Shown: positions 45,344 through 57,933 of the stretch, piece after piece
Position numbering within the stretch: the first letter of the stretch is position 1
Layout: each line of letters begins with the position of its first letter
Assembly: GCA_037178855.1 (NCBI GenBank)
Contig: JASJZC010000005.1
Location: forward strand, 620,001-684,000
Length of the DNA: 64,000 nt
From: Oscheius sp. JU75
Taxonomy: Eukaryota; Nematoda; Chromadorea; Rhabditida; Rhabditidae
Direction: 5' to 3'
The notes under the pieces: model-generated
Database searches by the model: none
Told to the model about the DNA's origin: nothing
Seen by the model: the letters and a program-made list of their open reading frames with translations, nothing else
Position numbers and translations under genes: made by a program

Positions 45344-48300
45344 CCCAGACAAAAGATCAACTGACTGTCGACGGAAACCGTTCGACTCCCGCCTCCCCCC
45401 TGGCTCGGCACAATTAATCTCATTGGCAAGCCTAACTGTTTGGCAAATAAAAGTTTAGGGTTGATTCAGAAAAAAAAGTGCAGACTGAGGGTAGTACTGT
45501 AGGATTGGCAAAGTCTAGCGAATACTGGTTTTCACAAACATTTCTTCCGATATGAGTAGTTTCTAAACTTCACTGTAGACTATATGGATTCGGAATCGTA
45601 GCCATTTCTGATTTTGTACTATCTGTCTCTAACAAGACGACCACGGAACTTGAGACAGACAGAGAGACAGAGATAGAGAGACAGTGAGACAGAAAAAAAG
45701 AGAGATAATGAGGTAGGAAGATAGAGAGGCAGTTGTTCTTCTCTACACGAAAAAAGCAGTTCACTGAAATATGAAAATTACTGAAATCCTCAATGTGCTG
45801 TCTAAGAAAGAACAACATTGAACTTCTCTAGCCCTGCTTTGATGCTGTGAGTGAAACATGACACAATGTTACAATAATAGTCGAAACTCTGAGAAATACA
45901 GGAAGGTAAATTGGGTTAGCAATTTGCTTGGAATGATAGCGCAACCCAAATCGCCTTCAATTGCTTGGTCATGGACGTAAAAAGACAGGAAACGTTGAAT
46001 AAGACCATCAGTCAGATCAGAAAATGGTTTCGTCACGCCACTTCAGACCATATAGAATAGTTGAAACATGAATGCTTTGTAGCCTAAATTAACTAAATTT
46101 CTATGTTTTATGTAAGCAACCATCGTCTGATAACTTCTACACGTGAAAGTAATCATCCAGAGAAGCACAAAAGAGAACTGACTTTCCTAAGGAGTGCAGA
46201 AATCCTGTCAAAAGATCGCCAATGAATTCAGCTGTACACCCAAATCTTTAGCCCTGCCTTTATACTAGAAGTAAAAAAAGGCTTTCAAAAACTTATTAGA
46301 ATTATGATGAGATGGAACTTTAGGGCTAGAAGGCTCTTATGTTTATCGTATTGCTTAGAAAAGCAAAAAAAATCCCGAGTATGTTCCAACCAGGTTTGTG
46401 GATTCTGGGTCGCGCTACAATCAGTTCCTTGTATAGTGCAGATATAATGTACGGAATAGTTACTGGATTGAAATATATCGAGAGAATATATCAAGAAGAC
46501 ATTTCCAGTCTCCCTCTCTCCCTCTCCATGAATTGTTACTACAGCTAGAATCGAACGAAATTGATTTCGGCGCGGCGCGACCCAGCATTTCAGCAAATGT
46601 GGCTCCAACCGCAATCTATCTTCATCTGTATACTTCTTTTCCGTTTGAAGCACGAACCGATTAAACCTCACATCAAGCTAGAAGCATGCAATGCTCTACT
46701 GTCTTTTATTCAAAAGCTGTAACGGGTAGAATGTTTTATAGTCGACTGAAAAAATGTCCGATCTCCTAGTTACCTCTGACGTAACTTTTCCTTGACCTTT
46801 CTTCGGTCATTCTCCTGTGTCGTATGGTATGAATTTGAACAGAACCTTATACGGTACGGTATACGGGTTCAACTATTACACTACTGTTATCCCCTGACAT
46901 TTCCCCTAAAGACTTTGGTAAGGTACGAACAGGGTTTGAAAAGAATGTTCATTCGTGAACCAGTATTTTTGACATTGGAGGAAATTTGCTATGTCGAATC
47001 TCATAGTCAGACTACCAAAAATAAGTTTTCCATGTTTATCGGCCAATGTTACGAGGTGAGTGTGAGAATAGTTTCAACTGCACCTCGTTGGTGGCACGCA
47101 ACCGCTGAAAAGTTTTACTTTACCATCCCAGATTGTCTCCGTTCCTTGACGTACAACTTTTTTGTTTCAGTGTATCCTTGAAGATAGAAAACAGAAACTG
47201 GAACGTGGCTTTCAGTAAGTAAAAATTACTTCGAGCAATATGCAAAATGTGACAGTGTGACAGAGACAGAGGAACAGTGAGATTACAGTGAGTGAGACCT
47301 TTGTTGATCTTTCTCATTTGTCTACTACCACTACGCTACAGTTCAAATCTTGTCCGTCTGACGCATCGAGCTGCTAATAAAAAGTGGTCATCAGCCGAAC
47401 TTGATGCACTCTGATCCTCCAAACAAACAATCCTTTGGCAAAAGGGTCCGCAGCCTAAAATTATCCACGTGGCGGGAAAGTCAAAAGTTACTGAAGCGCT
47501 CTATTTGTTTCAGCGATCACCTCTGTGTGAATTATAGAGAAGGGAGACGCTGAATGTCAATATCAAAGTTGGGTGATGAGCAGAGACCTTGACAGTTTGG
47601 TGAATCTTTAGGATTTTTTGAACATACTGTGGATGGAATATTGTAACGTCTGAGTTTCATAGTCATATAAGCTGTTGCTGAAACTTAAACGAACTAGCTT
47701 TCCTAGAAATTATTCAGATCTCCTGTAGCTCTGTCTCCCTGTTTCTCAGTCTTCATTTCGAACTGTAGAGATAGTGTGGTCATGTTGGACGTTTTTATGT
47801 CGAGAATGAAGCCAAAAACCAAAGACTGACATGATTCTGGTCGTGCAATCACTACCGCGCTTTCAAAATCAGCTTCTTCTACTGACGCCGACTGCTGATT
47901 TGTTGCTGAGCTGTTTGCCCCCGACTTTGATCTGCAACGATCGATCAACCCGAGACCAGTATTGTTGATGAGACAAAAGTATGTGGTGGGAGTTCATTAC
48001 TAAAGATCAAGCTTTTCACTTCCTGGAAAGCTATGAGCATCACTTCTGTAAGTCTATGTGAAACCTTATTTCTTGTTATGGCATTTTGATTTGTGGGGTA
48101 GGGCGCGTTACTAGAATTGTCAACCAGATGCCTGCACCAATTTAGCCAGCTAGTGAAACATTCTTGAAGCAAACAATCGTATCATCTCTAATAAGCCTAT
48201 GGCCACATCTTGACTTCTACTATTTGGAACCACCACCTGCTTTCAAATAAGTCAACAGAGCCAGGGACAGAGACCGAGTCGGTCCTAAACCGATGTGAAC

Positions 48301-49694
48301 TTTATTGAAAACATCCCCGAAAGTTGCTCGAAACGCTGTACAGTACAGATAGAATGCCCTATGTGCCAGGTAATCAGAAAACATTGCTACCGAGGGGAAA
48401 GGTTCACCATAGAATTTTTTCGGAAGAGAAAGTTCGTGCCTTACTGGCCGAATACATTTCGTGGTGCGCTTTATTACATCCGTAAAACAATAAGAATCAG
48501 TCGATTCGATTCGACCGAAATCAGTAGATTCAGCGAGAACACCACACAAATCAACATTATCACATCCCTTCCAAACACCTGTCATAGCTTCCCCCCTCTT
48601 TGCTCAATTGTCTCCCCACTTCTATTGTGTAAAAGGGGATCAACATTTGCACACAATTGGCACACTGATATAGAGTTCCTGTGTCGACGGGGCCAGTTGG
48701 TCCTCCGACTCATTTGATTTATAGTGGCGGTGACGATGACGTACGAACAAGAGCGGCGAATGAGGGAGAGAGGAAGAGACTCTCTCTCGGGTGGTGTAAC
48801 AAGCAACAGGCTCCAAAAGCAAAAGAGACCCAGCACAAAGCGTGAGGAGCAACACTAATCTCCTTTCCCCACTTTGTTCAAGATACTTTGCTGTACGAAC
48901 AAAGGATTTTTGCAAATATATAGGTAGTCTGTGAAACATTTTTAGGTTTTTTGCCTGCTTCGTTTCGCCTATTGTTCAAGTTGGCTCTAGAGAATGTTTT
49001 GAGCTCATTTTCTCTTTGACCTATCTTGTCATATCCCTGAACTTTGCCTTCAGAGGTAACAAATTTGTATCAACAAGCTCTTAAATGTCAGCTTTGTTTC
49101 AACAGTATCTCAACTACAGAATCAACACCGGTTGATATTGTATGACTGCTACATAACACATTTTTCCGTATTTTTCCCGGAAACTTCACTTCTTTCATAC
49201 GCTGTTAGATGTTCACATGTTATCCGAACAGTAGCAAAGCCTAATATCTATGTGCTACTCCCAAATGCCTCCTTTCTCAAGATAAATCCAACGGCTCTTT
49301 TGCACTGTCCCAAGAAATTGTCTTACTTTCGACCGTGCCACAAAAATTATTGTCGTAAAAACGTATACCACTTCCAATGGCACCGCTGTGCCTCTCCTGA
49401 TAGCTCTTAGCCATATAGAAAGCGATTTGACCTCCGCCTATCACCTAAGGGGGTACGTGACTCGATACAATATTCCTTGGGATTGTCAGAAGTTTTTATG
49501 GAATGGTGGAAGTGAAAAAGAGCCGAGAATGTTTTGCAAACTTTCAAGTTCCATACATCTCGCCTATTTTTCTGTAACCATCGCCCCGTCGCATGCTATA
49601 CCAAGAATCCCATGTTCGACTTTTGTTGAAAACTGAATCCCGTTGGTTTTGTGATTTCCGCACAAAAGAGAGTTATAGTGAAATTGTCAATACA

Positions 49695-50165
49695 AGTAAC
49701 GCTCCTTGGGGCTCAATGCCAGTAATAATCCGATTCTTCCAAAACTGCTCGATTCCTACTTTCTTCTGTCCAACTGTCGTGACCTTTTCCTCCTACTTCA
49801 ACCTGTCCGCATTCACTCCCTTCGGGGCGGTAGCCTAACTTGTTGCGCCTCTTGAGGCATACCTACCTTGTCCTTTCCCCAGCAAAAACGATTGCTAATA
49901 ACCATCTCTAATCAGTAAAACCCACTTCCCATTCTTTGACCCCACTTTCTATCCCTCAAACCCGCTTCCCTTTCACTCTGTGAACCCATTTCCCATTCCT
50001 CGACCCAACTCCCTGTCCAAGTAATGCTATCGCCCTTTGGGACACAATGCCAGTAATCATCCTTCCAAAACTGCTCGATTTCTACTTCCTTCTGTCCAAC
50101 TGTCGTGACCCTTTCCTCTCACTACAACCTGTCCGCATTTCCTTCAATCGAGGTACCGTGACAGG
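49695..50165 (+). repeat. tandem segmental duplication
   Basis: The segment 49697-49835 recurs at 50020-50160 with substitutions and small indels. Shared words include AATGCCAGTAAT, CCAAAACTGCTCGATT, TTCTGTCCAACTGTCGTGAC and CAACCTGTCCGCATT. Between them, 49925-50015 is a degenerate repeat of CCCATTCCTCGACCC-like units. No intact reading frame spans the unit. Confidence 0.8.
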
Positions 50166-50225
50166 AGCAACGTCCTCCCAACGAAGCTATCTCCCAAACT
50201 GACTCGATTTGGCTTGACTTGCAAA

Positions 50226-50261
50226 CAATTAGTGTGCGCACAAAATAGTGCACACTAATTG
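50226..50261. repeat. 12-bp-arm hairpin
   Basis: CAATTAGTGTGC at 50226-50237 is the exact complement of GCACACTAATTG at 50250-50261, with a 12-base loop that itself can add a short GCAC/GTG pairing. No T-run follows. Possibly a small transposon remnant. Confidence 0.75.
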
Positions 50262-51035
50262 TCAATTAGGGCTTCAGACAGACAGACAGAGACGCGAGAA
50301 CATTTTAAAATAGATAGTGACTAACTGAAAGACAGGATGCCGCAGTGGTCATACGAAAATGACATTGTCTGCGGATAAGGCGTCAAACAAGAAAGGAACA
50401 AATCTAAAACTTCCATACAGAGATGAGATTTACATGTTTCAGTTCCGCCTACTAAAAAAACTTGAATAGTATAGTTGGGCACAAGCCGATAGTTGGGCAC
50501 AAGGGCACAAATTCTTGGCTGACCAAGCCGAGCTGTCTGGGAGGCAGTGGCTCTCCCTGGATTGAGCCTTCTTTTTTTTTTCTTAGCCTATAGCAGCATT
50601 ATGAACTTTTTTTTATGGTTGATTGTCGAAAAGGATCGTAAATCGGGATATCCAATTCAATAGCATTTGCTAAAACGAGCGAAATACGTTACATTAGCTC
50701 ACTTAGTATCGAGCTGAGCTGGCTCGATAGGCCTCCAGATTTCAAAAAGCACTTTTTGGTACTGCGTAGTAAAAACAGTACAACAATTCTTCCGAATTCT
50801 TAAACCTTATGCTGATCGTTTGAAACATAGAAAGTTTCTGTCATCTGTCACCTCCTCTCCTCGTCTTTCAGCTCTCATCAAGTGTCAAATTCGTGCTGTG
50901 TCACCCTCTCGCGTGGTCCTAATTGGCGGCTCCTCCCGGGACCCCCGATTTACTCTCCGATCTCTCAAGCCGAGGGCACCTGTCTTGATCTATTCTTAGC
51001 CTATACACCAGATCGTAAAAAATGAGTCCGGCCCG

Positions 51036-51058
51036 CTCTCTCTCTCTCTCTCTCTCCA
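51036..51058 (+). repeat. (CT)n run
   Basis: Short CT dinucleotide microsatellite in the gene-poor region. Confidence 0.9.
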
Positions 51059-51896
51059 GTGCGGAAGTTTGGCACAACACCTGTGCCCCGGGAGCGCGAA
51101 ATAAAGTGTCCTGGAGCATTGATTTCTGAGTCCAAATTGTGCATACTGGGCTAGACTAGATGGTACGGGAGTGTACAAACGATTTTTTGAATTACTACCA
51201 TTAGCTTCCACGCCAGAATAGCAGGCCAAATTCTGGGAGCTGTTGATGGTTTTCGTGAAACATTTCTTAGAGTTAGCTTTTCTTGAACCGTGTATTAAAG
51301 TGTACTGGTCAGCCTAGATAGTGCGGGAGAGAAGAAAGTTTCCCGTTTTAGTTACTGTAGATGTTTGGAGACCTTAGCTTTCGGCATATTGATTTTAGTA
51401 ATGTCTTGATCGCTGACCCGTCAGATTGACAAGCATAAACTTTGGAACTGTGTTGATCCTTCCGTGAAACATTATTGAAAGTTGAGAGCTTACAGTCTTG
51501 GGTTTCAGACTTTCGATACTGAAAAGAAAGTGACTTCTAGGGAAGCAAACAGCTGTATGCATTCAGTTTTTAGATCTTACTTTATGATTGCTATGTCATA
51601 TGTCTGCAAAGGGGCACTTGCGACGAAGTCCAATTGTATATGCCCAGAAAATGTAATCAATAAAAACAGTCGAGCTTATCGTTGTTGCATACCATTAGAA
51701 TGTTCTATTTCAAAGATTTAACCTTATTTCTTGGGTGAAGAAAGGTGTTTCGCTCAGATGTTTGCTCAGCTTGAGTGTTCCAAACTTGTCCTTCTATATT
51801 AGACATTTTTGAAACACTAGCCGCTTACGCTCCTGGCGGAGCGACCCAGTATTCATGGGAACTGCTTGGCTCTCCTCTAACTCGTCTTGTCAAGTC

Positions 51897-51960
51897 TAAT
51901 CTGGGATAAAACTTGACAAAAAAGTCCACACACATTTGCCAAGTGTTATCTCAGATTAGA
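51897..51960. mobile_element. fold-back element with 22-bp terminal repeats
   Basis: CTAATCTGGGATAAAACTTG at the left end and its near-complement (CAAGTGTTATCTCAGATTAG) at the right end form inverted repeats of about 22 bp, separated by about 20 bp. The surrounding sequence matches 37110-37205 in the opposite orientation, so this is a dispersed family. Confidence 0.7.
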
Positions 51961-52515
51961 GATATGTAACAGACGCCCCCTGCAAATTGTAAAGGTCGGA
52001 TTTCAAGCGAAGAAACTGTAGCAGTAATCCTTCAAAGCGTTCAGAATCTTCCACATAAAATTGTATGTTACATTGCCAGTATATATAGGCATATGGACAA
52101 TAGCAACTGATACCTTCACGTCTGGTTATCGGTAATAGTGCATATTGTCCTCTACTTTAAACCTACTATAACCTCATTAGTTTCCAATTTTTCTCGACAC
52201 ACATCTGAATATATTCCGAAAACGTTTCACCCTTTCTATATAACTGGCAACAATGCAAGAAGCTGCCAATGCTCGATTCTTTATAGTCACAAAAGTGTAT
52301 AGAATCTCTCCAAAACGCTGTCCATTTACTCCTCTCAATGAGTAACCCTCTGCCTCTTTTTTCGGTCCTGCTAACTGCCTATTCTCATGAGACCAATGCA
52401 TTATGCGCTGGTGATCGTTTCCGGGCATCGGGAGGCCCATTTTCCTACCCATAAAACCTCGTCTACCTCTCTTTTTCGCGTCTTTTATACTTAGAATCTC
52501 AATTGTTCAGGAAAA

Positions 52516-55500
52516 ATGACAATAAGCTATTCGGACACCTTTGTAAAACTCCTGCTCCGATGGAAAGGATCCCTCTGGAAGGCTATATGGAGGCATCTGC
52601 TTGTCTTCTTAGTTTGCTATTACTGCATCAACATGGTCTATAGGTGGGTTCATCGGTTTACTTTCTGTCTCTTTGCCTCTTTGTCTCTTTGTCTCTCTGT
52701 GTTCCTAAAAAGATTGTCAAGTTTTTATGTTTTTGCTAATGTTTGGCTGTCTATACTTTCTTATGGAATCTCATACGTTTGAAACCTTCATAATCATGGA
52801 ACGTTTCACGAGAACAACATCCTCACTGTTATTGTTCGTCAGGGTCACTATCAGTGTACCGTAATTTCGAAATTCTAACACTAACCCCTTTTCCAGGTTC
52901 TACATGACGACGGAGCAGCAGTCTGAATTCATGAAGTACATAGTTCTTTTCGACAATTGGACGAAAGAGATACCTCTTACCTTCTTACTAGGATTCTATG
53001 TGGCCATGATCGTGGGAAGGTGAGTTCCGGATTTTTCAGAGATTTGGTATAGTTAGAGAAACCTTAGCTGTTTCAATCGGTTTTCCTTAAGCGGTCTTCC
53101 TTTTGAACTTTTACCATGAGTGCAGTAGCACCACCTTATGTAGCTAACTCGAGATACGTCGTGCCAGGCTTTGCATTGTTTCTCAGCTGAAAATGCAAAC
53201 AACTTTTGTTTCAACCAGTTGGTATATGGCACACGTTAAAACAGGAAACATTATTGTGTGATCAATATTCAGAAGAAGGGTACAAACAAAAGTGTTCCAG
53301 GTGGTGGGAGTGCTGTCAGCTAATCAGCTGGCCCGATCATCTTCTCTACAACGTTTCAGCTCTCATTAGGGGCAACGATGTGAGTCTTCTCTTCACTTTT
53401 TTTAGTTTCAACATGATTTTTGTGCTTCATGAGTACGATAAGACGTGCTAGCATATCCCGACGGCTTTTCTATCAAGTACTGGTATATGACTACACGTTG
53501 AATCATAGAGGTTCAAAAAGACAGACAATGGAAAAGCTGAACAGACGCTCACAATTTTTAGACCAGGATAAAATGACAACTGTAAAGTTCCCCTTTCTGC
53601 TAGTTTTATAGTCATCTTGAAACACATTTCAAACAAGTACCGACTTTCCAAAGTGGACGGTAGACTCAATTAATGAGCTCGTTTCCAGAATGAGACCCGA
53701 ATAATCCGAAAGACGATAGCCCGATACATAATATTGTCATCGGTGCTGGCTTGGAGGAGTATCTCTCTACGAGTACTGACCCGCTATCCGACAGACGAAC
53801 ATCTGGTGGATTCTGGTCTGATGACAAGGGAAGAGCTACAGATGTTCCGGAGTGTCGATGTCAAAGTTGACCCGCATCAGGTTGGTTTTGGGTGTTTTTC
53901 AGAGATGTGAAAGCGCGATTTTGAGTGACCACCAACTCATATAACATGGAGTTGCATATCAAGCAATTACATCATCTATCTTCGATACGCAGGCTGCGTG
54001 GTTACGGGTTGGTGCGCAGGCAAGGTCAAAATGGCGATGGATGAAAACTTCCTGATACCATGTTGCTGAAACTATGTATGTAGGCAGAATGCTCTAAAGT
54101 TAGACTAAAAGGCAAGTGTTTGAGCCGTACTCCAGATATCAAAATCGGGCTTTACCACGAAAATCAGCAAAAATCCTGAGTCTGGGGGTTATCTCGGATT
54201 TCGCAATGTGTTCATTTTTACTTCTTTTCTCTAGGACGAAGCGCTAAAATTTGATAACTGGAACCCTGTTTGTGTTGATCCACATAAAGAGAGGGTCATA
54301 GTTTTGTGGCCATGGTATTTGCATTGGGATAGTCAAAAATCTCCGCGATGGATTATGACAACTTCCAAAGGAACTATATAAGTCATCCATGAAACCAAAA
54401 AGGAATTTTACATCGAAATACTCCCAAATGCTTGCAGAAATGGTTCGTCCCGATCAACTGGGTGCAGACGATGATGGTTCGCTGCTTCGAGAAGGGCACA
54501 CTGACACACACCAACGAGCTACGGGTCCTCCTGGACGCCTTGGAGAAGTACCGTGACAATTTCTTCCGCCTTTTCATTTATGATTGGATACCCATTCCGC
54601 TTGTTTATACCCAGGTAACTGATTCCGTTTTTCCGAAACTCCCTCCGCGCCCTCCTCGGTCATCTCGAACAGTATCGCGGACGTTTTGCTCGCCTCATGT
54701 TGTTCGACTGGATCCAGATTCCTTTGGTTTACACGCAGGTCCGCCTTTTTTCTCTGTCTAGTTTTTGGGAGATGACCCTTGAAAATGTCCAAAACGTAAC
54801 ACTCCTTTGAGACGGAATTTGCTAACAAAGTGAGGCAGGGGACAGCTGGGTCTTCTTTAGGGAGACAGAGAGAGAGAGACAGAGAGAGAGACAGGAGGAC
54901 TGAGGGACAGAAATACAGAGAGACAGAAGAACGTTTTTGCTCAATGCCAACAGAACAAGTCATTGTCCTCTCACTTTTGTTTTCCAATTCAAAGCTACTT
55001 TGAAGCACAAAACACTGAAATGTCATTTCCTTTGTTGTTAAAAGGCAAAAATGTAAAACAACAACTTTTAATTTCAACCGTATCGTATAAAAGCAATTTA
55101 AACAGAAAACAATTTCAACATCTCCCAAAGTTTTGAAGACCCAGCTGTCCAAATCTGTGCTCTCTATATCCCCGTGGTTGGCCGAGGAAGGCTTTCTTAC
55201 CCTTTGTTGCCCAATATTCCTTCACTTTTTCACTTCTCTCCATTCCAGGTATCCACAATATCCGTCTACGGCTACTTTGCCTTCGCTTTGATCGGTCGCC
55301 AGTTTCCTAGCCAGAACGAGAACAAGGAAATTGTAGATTTGTAAGGCTTCCCGCCATTTTTGAAACTCAAAAAAATTTCTAGATTCTTCCCCGTTTTCAC
55401 CATTCTCCAATTTCTGTTCTACGTGGGCTGGCTGAAAGTCGGGGAGGATCTAATGTTCCCCTTCGGAGCCGACGACGAGGACTTCGAGTTTGGGTACATT

Positions 55501-56609
55501 CTGGAGCGGAATTTGGAGGTATTTGGTGGTATTGAACCTGAGAATGAATGAAATTTCCAGATGGCTATGCTCATTGTGGACGATATCCATAACCAGGTGC
55601 CGCCAGTCTATGTGGAGTCGTTGGACGATGAAATTCAGGTGGGAGTTTTCGAGTTCAAACAGTTTCCGAGAATACTCATAGCTAAATAAGTTGCGTGAAA
55701 GATACCACAACGCTTTGGGAACAGTTAACATTCGAAGTACCGTTTATCACCTAAGGTCTTCCAACTTACTGCTTAATATACAGTCCGTGAAGATGTGATA
55801 AAAATTTAAGACTTTCTGTCTCTCTGTCCAAAAGAACGTAACTCTGTTTCAAAGCCGATTCATACTTGCCAGAATTTCCGGTTCACGTTTCGTTCTCTTC
55901 GGCTGCTGAGTTTCAAAATGTTTCGCTGCAAACTTATCATGGGGGTAGTTTTGAAACATTCTCATTACATGCAAAAATGTAGCGCTACAACACCATTTTC
56001 GGACGACACTCTCTGTTTTACTCAGTTCATTCCAATGACAGGCAACCATTTTCAGCGCTCAGGGTTCGCAACAGAAATCAGCCAGTTAGGAGGTCAAGCT
56101 GAATATTTTTTTCATTTCACAATGTTCTGCGAATGTAATTTTTTGTCTGCTCTACAACCTTGCAGAGCATTGCAAAGCTGAAAAATATAATATTGTAATA
56201 CTCCTAAATTTGTGATTTTTGTTGCGCGCCTTGAACGCTGAAAAAGGGGGGGGGTGTTCCTTGCTGAAAGGCCTGGGCGGAAATGTAGGGCGTGGAATGC
56301 ATGTCTGCCTTTGTTTCTAAAAATACAAAAATGTTTCAACCTCAGAATGAGATTGTTCAAATGTTCAGGGTCTAATCAAATTGTCTGTTATTAAGGAAAA
56401 AAGTTTCAGCTCCTCCACACGACAGCCTCCGTTGCCCTGCCCAGCCACCCCCAGCGTCAACATCTCCGAAAGTACAAGCTTCAGCCACCCGATATGAAAA
56501 TCACCATGGAACAGGAACTTCAAAAGTGTCGGAGGTATATTATACCAATTTTTTATATTAAGTGTCCAGTAATTACAGTCGATCCTGGGGCCGCGACGAG
56601 ATGGAATGA
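52516..56609 (+). CDS. bestrophin-family chloride channel
   Basis: Plasma-membrane, calcium-regulated anion channel; bestrophins form pentamers. Ten exons in phase (52516-52643, 52897-53019, 53301-53379, 53689-53880, 54438-54614, 55249-55340, 55383-55518, 55561-55638, 56410-56534, 56579-56609) give 386 residues. The first segment is [20 protein letters not shown]. The pore-region motif is [37 protein letters not shown] follows, then the mid-domain [11 protein letters not shown]. The family hallmark is [19 protein letters not shown] followed by the acidic calcium clasp [10 protein letters not shown]. The C-terminus is short for the family, ending in [10 protein letters not shown]. The start is the first ATG after a TTTTCAG-free leader. 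A partial copy of exon 5 lies in the next intron. Confidence 0.94.
54633..54738 (+). other. partial duplicate of bestrophin exon 5
   Basis: In the intron after exon 5, one frame reads [15 protein letters not shown] then [17 protein letters not shown], clearly a diverged copy of the second half of exon 5 ([32 protein letters not shown]). It ends at a GTCCGC donor in the same position as exon 5. No AG acceptor precedes it; the sequence there is TTTTTCCG. It is either a relic or a cassette using a distant acceptor. Confidence 0.8.
56049..56244. mobile_element. MITE-like element with 32-bp terminal inverted repeats
   Basis: The left terminus (TTTTCAGCGCTCAGGG ...) and right terminus (complement TTTTCAGCGTTCAAGG ...) match at about 27 of 32 positions. 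The inner sequence also folds (TTCTGCGAATG with CTCTGCAAGGTTG). Relatives lie at 10154-10280, 36609-36720 and, as core fragments, at 5625-5650 and 32634-32655. It sits in the bestrophin intron before exon 9. Confidence 0.75.
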
Positions 56610-57933
56610 CTTTTTTTTGGAGAGGTCTCTCTACGGGTGCATGACGAAAACTGACATATCGAGACAGAAAACAATGTTCCTCTTTCTTTCCCTCACTTTA
56701 TGGTTGTAATTTTTTTTTGTTTCAAAGTAAACAAGTTTTATTGGTTCTAACGTCGTCCGCACAGTGCTGTACTAGATTTCAAGCTGCTTATGTGAACTCA
56801 TAGAACACAAAATGTTCAAGAATATTCCGACATTTACAAAAGTTAGAGGCCTGCACCCAAAGGAAGGCTTCGTAAATAGGAGAATTATTATTGCGTAAAT
56901 TTTACCCCTAAGTTTTCTATTTCCTTCCCCGTACATTTCAATTCCTGCCAGAACGCACCACTGCGTAAAACATTTACTTGCACACGCCGGAATGTCTCCC
57001 TAGTTAGATTTCCAAGAAACCAATCGAAAAATCAACCGAACGGAACATTTTGATGGGTTGGATCCCACTTAAACAGATGTAGACACGAATTGACGAAAGT
57101 AGGGAAACTAAAACGGACAACTTTGACGTTTCACTTGTTCAATAAGAGTGACTGCTGTTGTGTAAACCGCTCATGATCAGTCTTTCTCTTCATTTTCCGA
57201 GAAAACAACGTTAGTTCCACGCTTCTTTTAAGAAACTCCAATGCTTTTGCATGTTGCTACCTCTTCGGTATTTCCCCTGTTACCGATTACGAAAAAGCGC
57301 TATTTACTATTAATATGTTTCATCTTTCTTACTAAACTTCAAATTTCTATTGGCTATGCGTTCAGGAGTCTCAAGATCACTCCCCGTCTTCTATCAGTAG
57401 CCCCTCATTCGTCATAATTGTTTTCCCACCAAAACATTTGAGGGTTATCAGCTGCTTACAGTCCTCTCCAAAGGCCCCCCGTGACGGTGGTCAGTCTTTT
57501 GTCAGCCAATATTTTTGTGAGTTTTGCCAGGATTAGGCAGTCGAAGATATAAATTTTGGTTTGCAAGTGGCCAGACTATCAGTTTTTCGGTCCTTTCAGC
57601 CCCTATTCCGATTTTGTGAAACAAAAATGACATTTTTCTGGTTCCACCCAGTTTCATGGTCAGAATATACGTTCTGATCAAATCTGGGCTGATCGCACCC
57701 GTATAGAACAAAATCGATATGGACGCTGAATGAACCCCTTGACCCAGTTACTTCTTTATATAAGATTTTGTGAATTTTGTGAAACCGAAAACTCCTTACT
57801 TGTTATCTAGAAATTTTCGTTACCCTTCGCCGCCTTCTTGTTGTCTGTCTGCTCTTATCTGTCTACTAGTCTCTCCGACCTCTTGTTCACAAACAACTTT
57901 CAGAATATTGGAAGTCGCAGAACCACATCAATA
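56610..57933. other. intergenic between bestrophin and P450
   Basis: No exon seen. A TATATAA sequence at 57757-57763 lies about 170 bp upstream of the P450 start codon and could be its core promoter element. Confidence 0.4.

Larger units (their letters stand above)
45344..52515. other. gene-poor region with repeats
   Basis: About 7 kb in which I support no gene. There is a GAGACAGAG tract at 45649-45725. Two exon-like pieces at 46792-47050 (ending at donor GTGAGT) and 47171-47214 (after TTTCAG, before GTAAGT) could be parts of a small gene but have no start, stop or family that I can defend. A hydrophobic frame on the minus strand at 48640-48900 and a Ser-rich one at 47830-47938 are equally unsupported. 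Other contents are the duplication at 49695-50165, the hairpin at 50226-50261, a CT run at 51036-51058 and the fold-back element at 51897-51960. Confidence 0.45.

Noticed and set aside
46285-46671. 128-codon minus-strand frame
   Set aside because: No domain, no signal for splicing, and composition unlike the supported genes.
46792-47214. Two exon-like blocks with GTGAGT, TTTCAG and GTAAGT sites
   Set aside because: They could be part of a gene, but there is no start codon, no stop-terminated final exon and no similarity, so not listed as a gene.
48582-48939. Hydrophobic minus-strand frame resembling a signal peptide
   Set aside because: No downstream exon in phase and a low-complexity neighbourhood. 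Not supportable.
54236-54300. Possible extra bestrophin exon after TCTCTAG
   Set aside because: Bestrophin exons 4 and 5 already join without a gap relative to the family. The segment has no bestrophin similarity.
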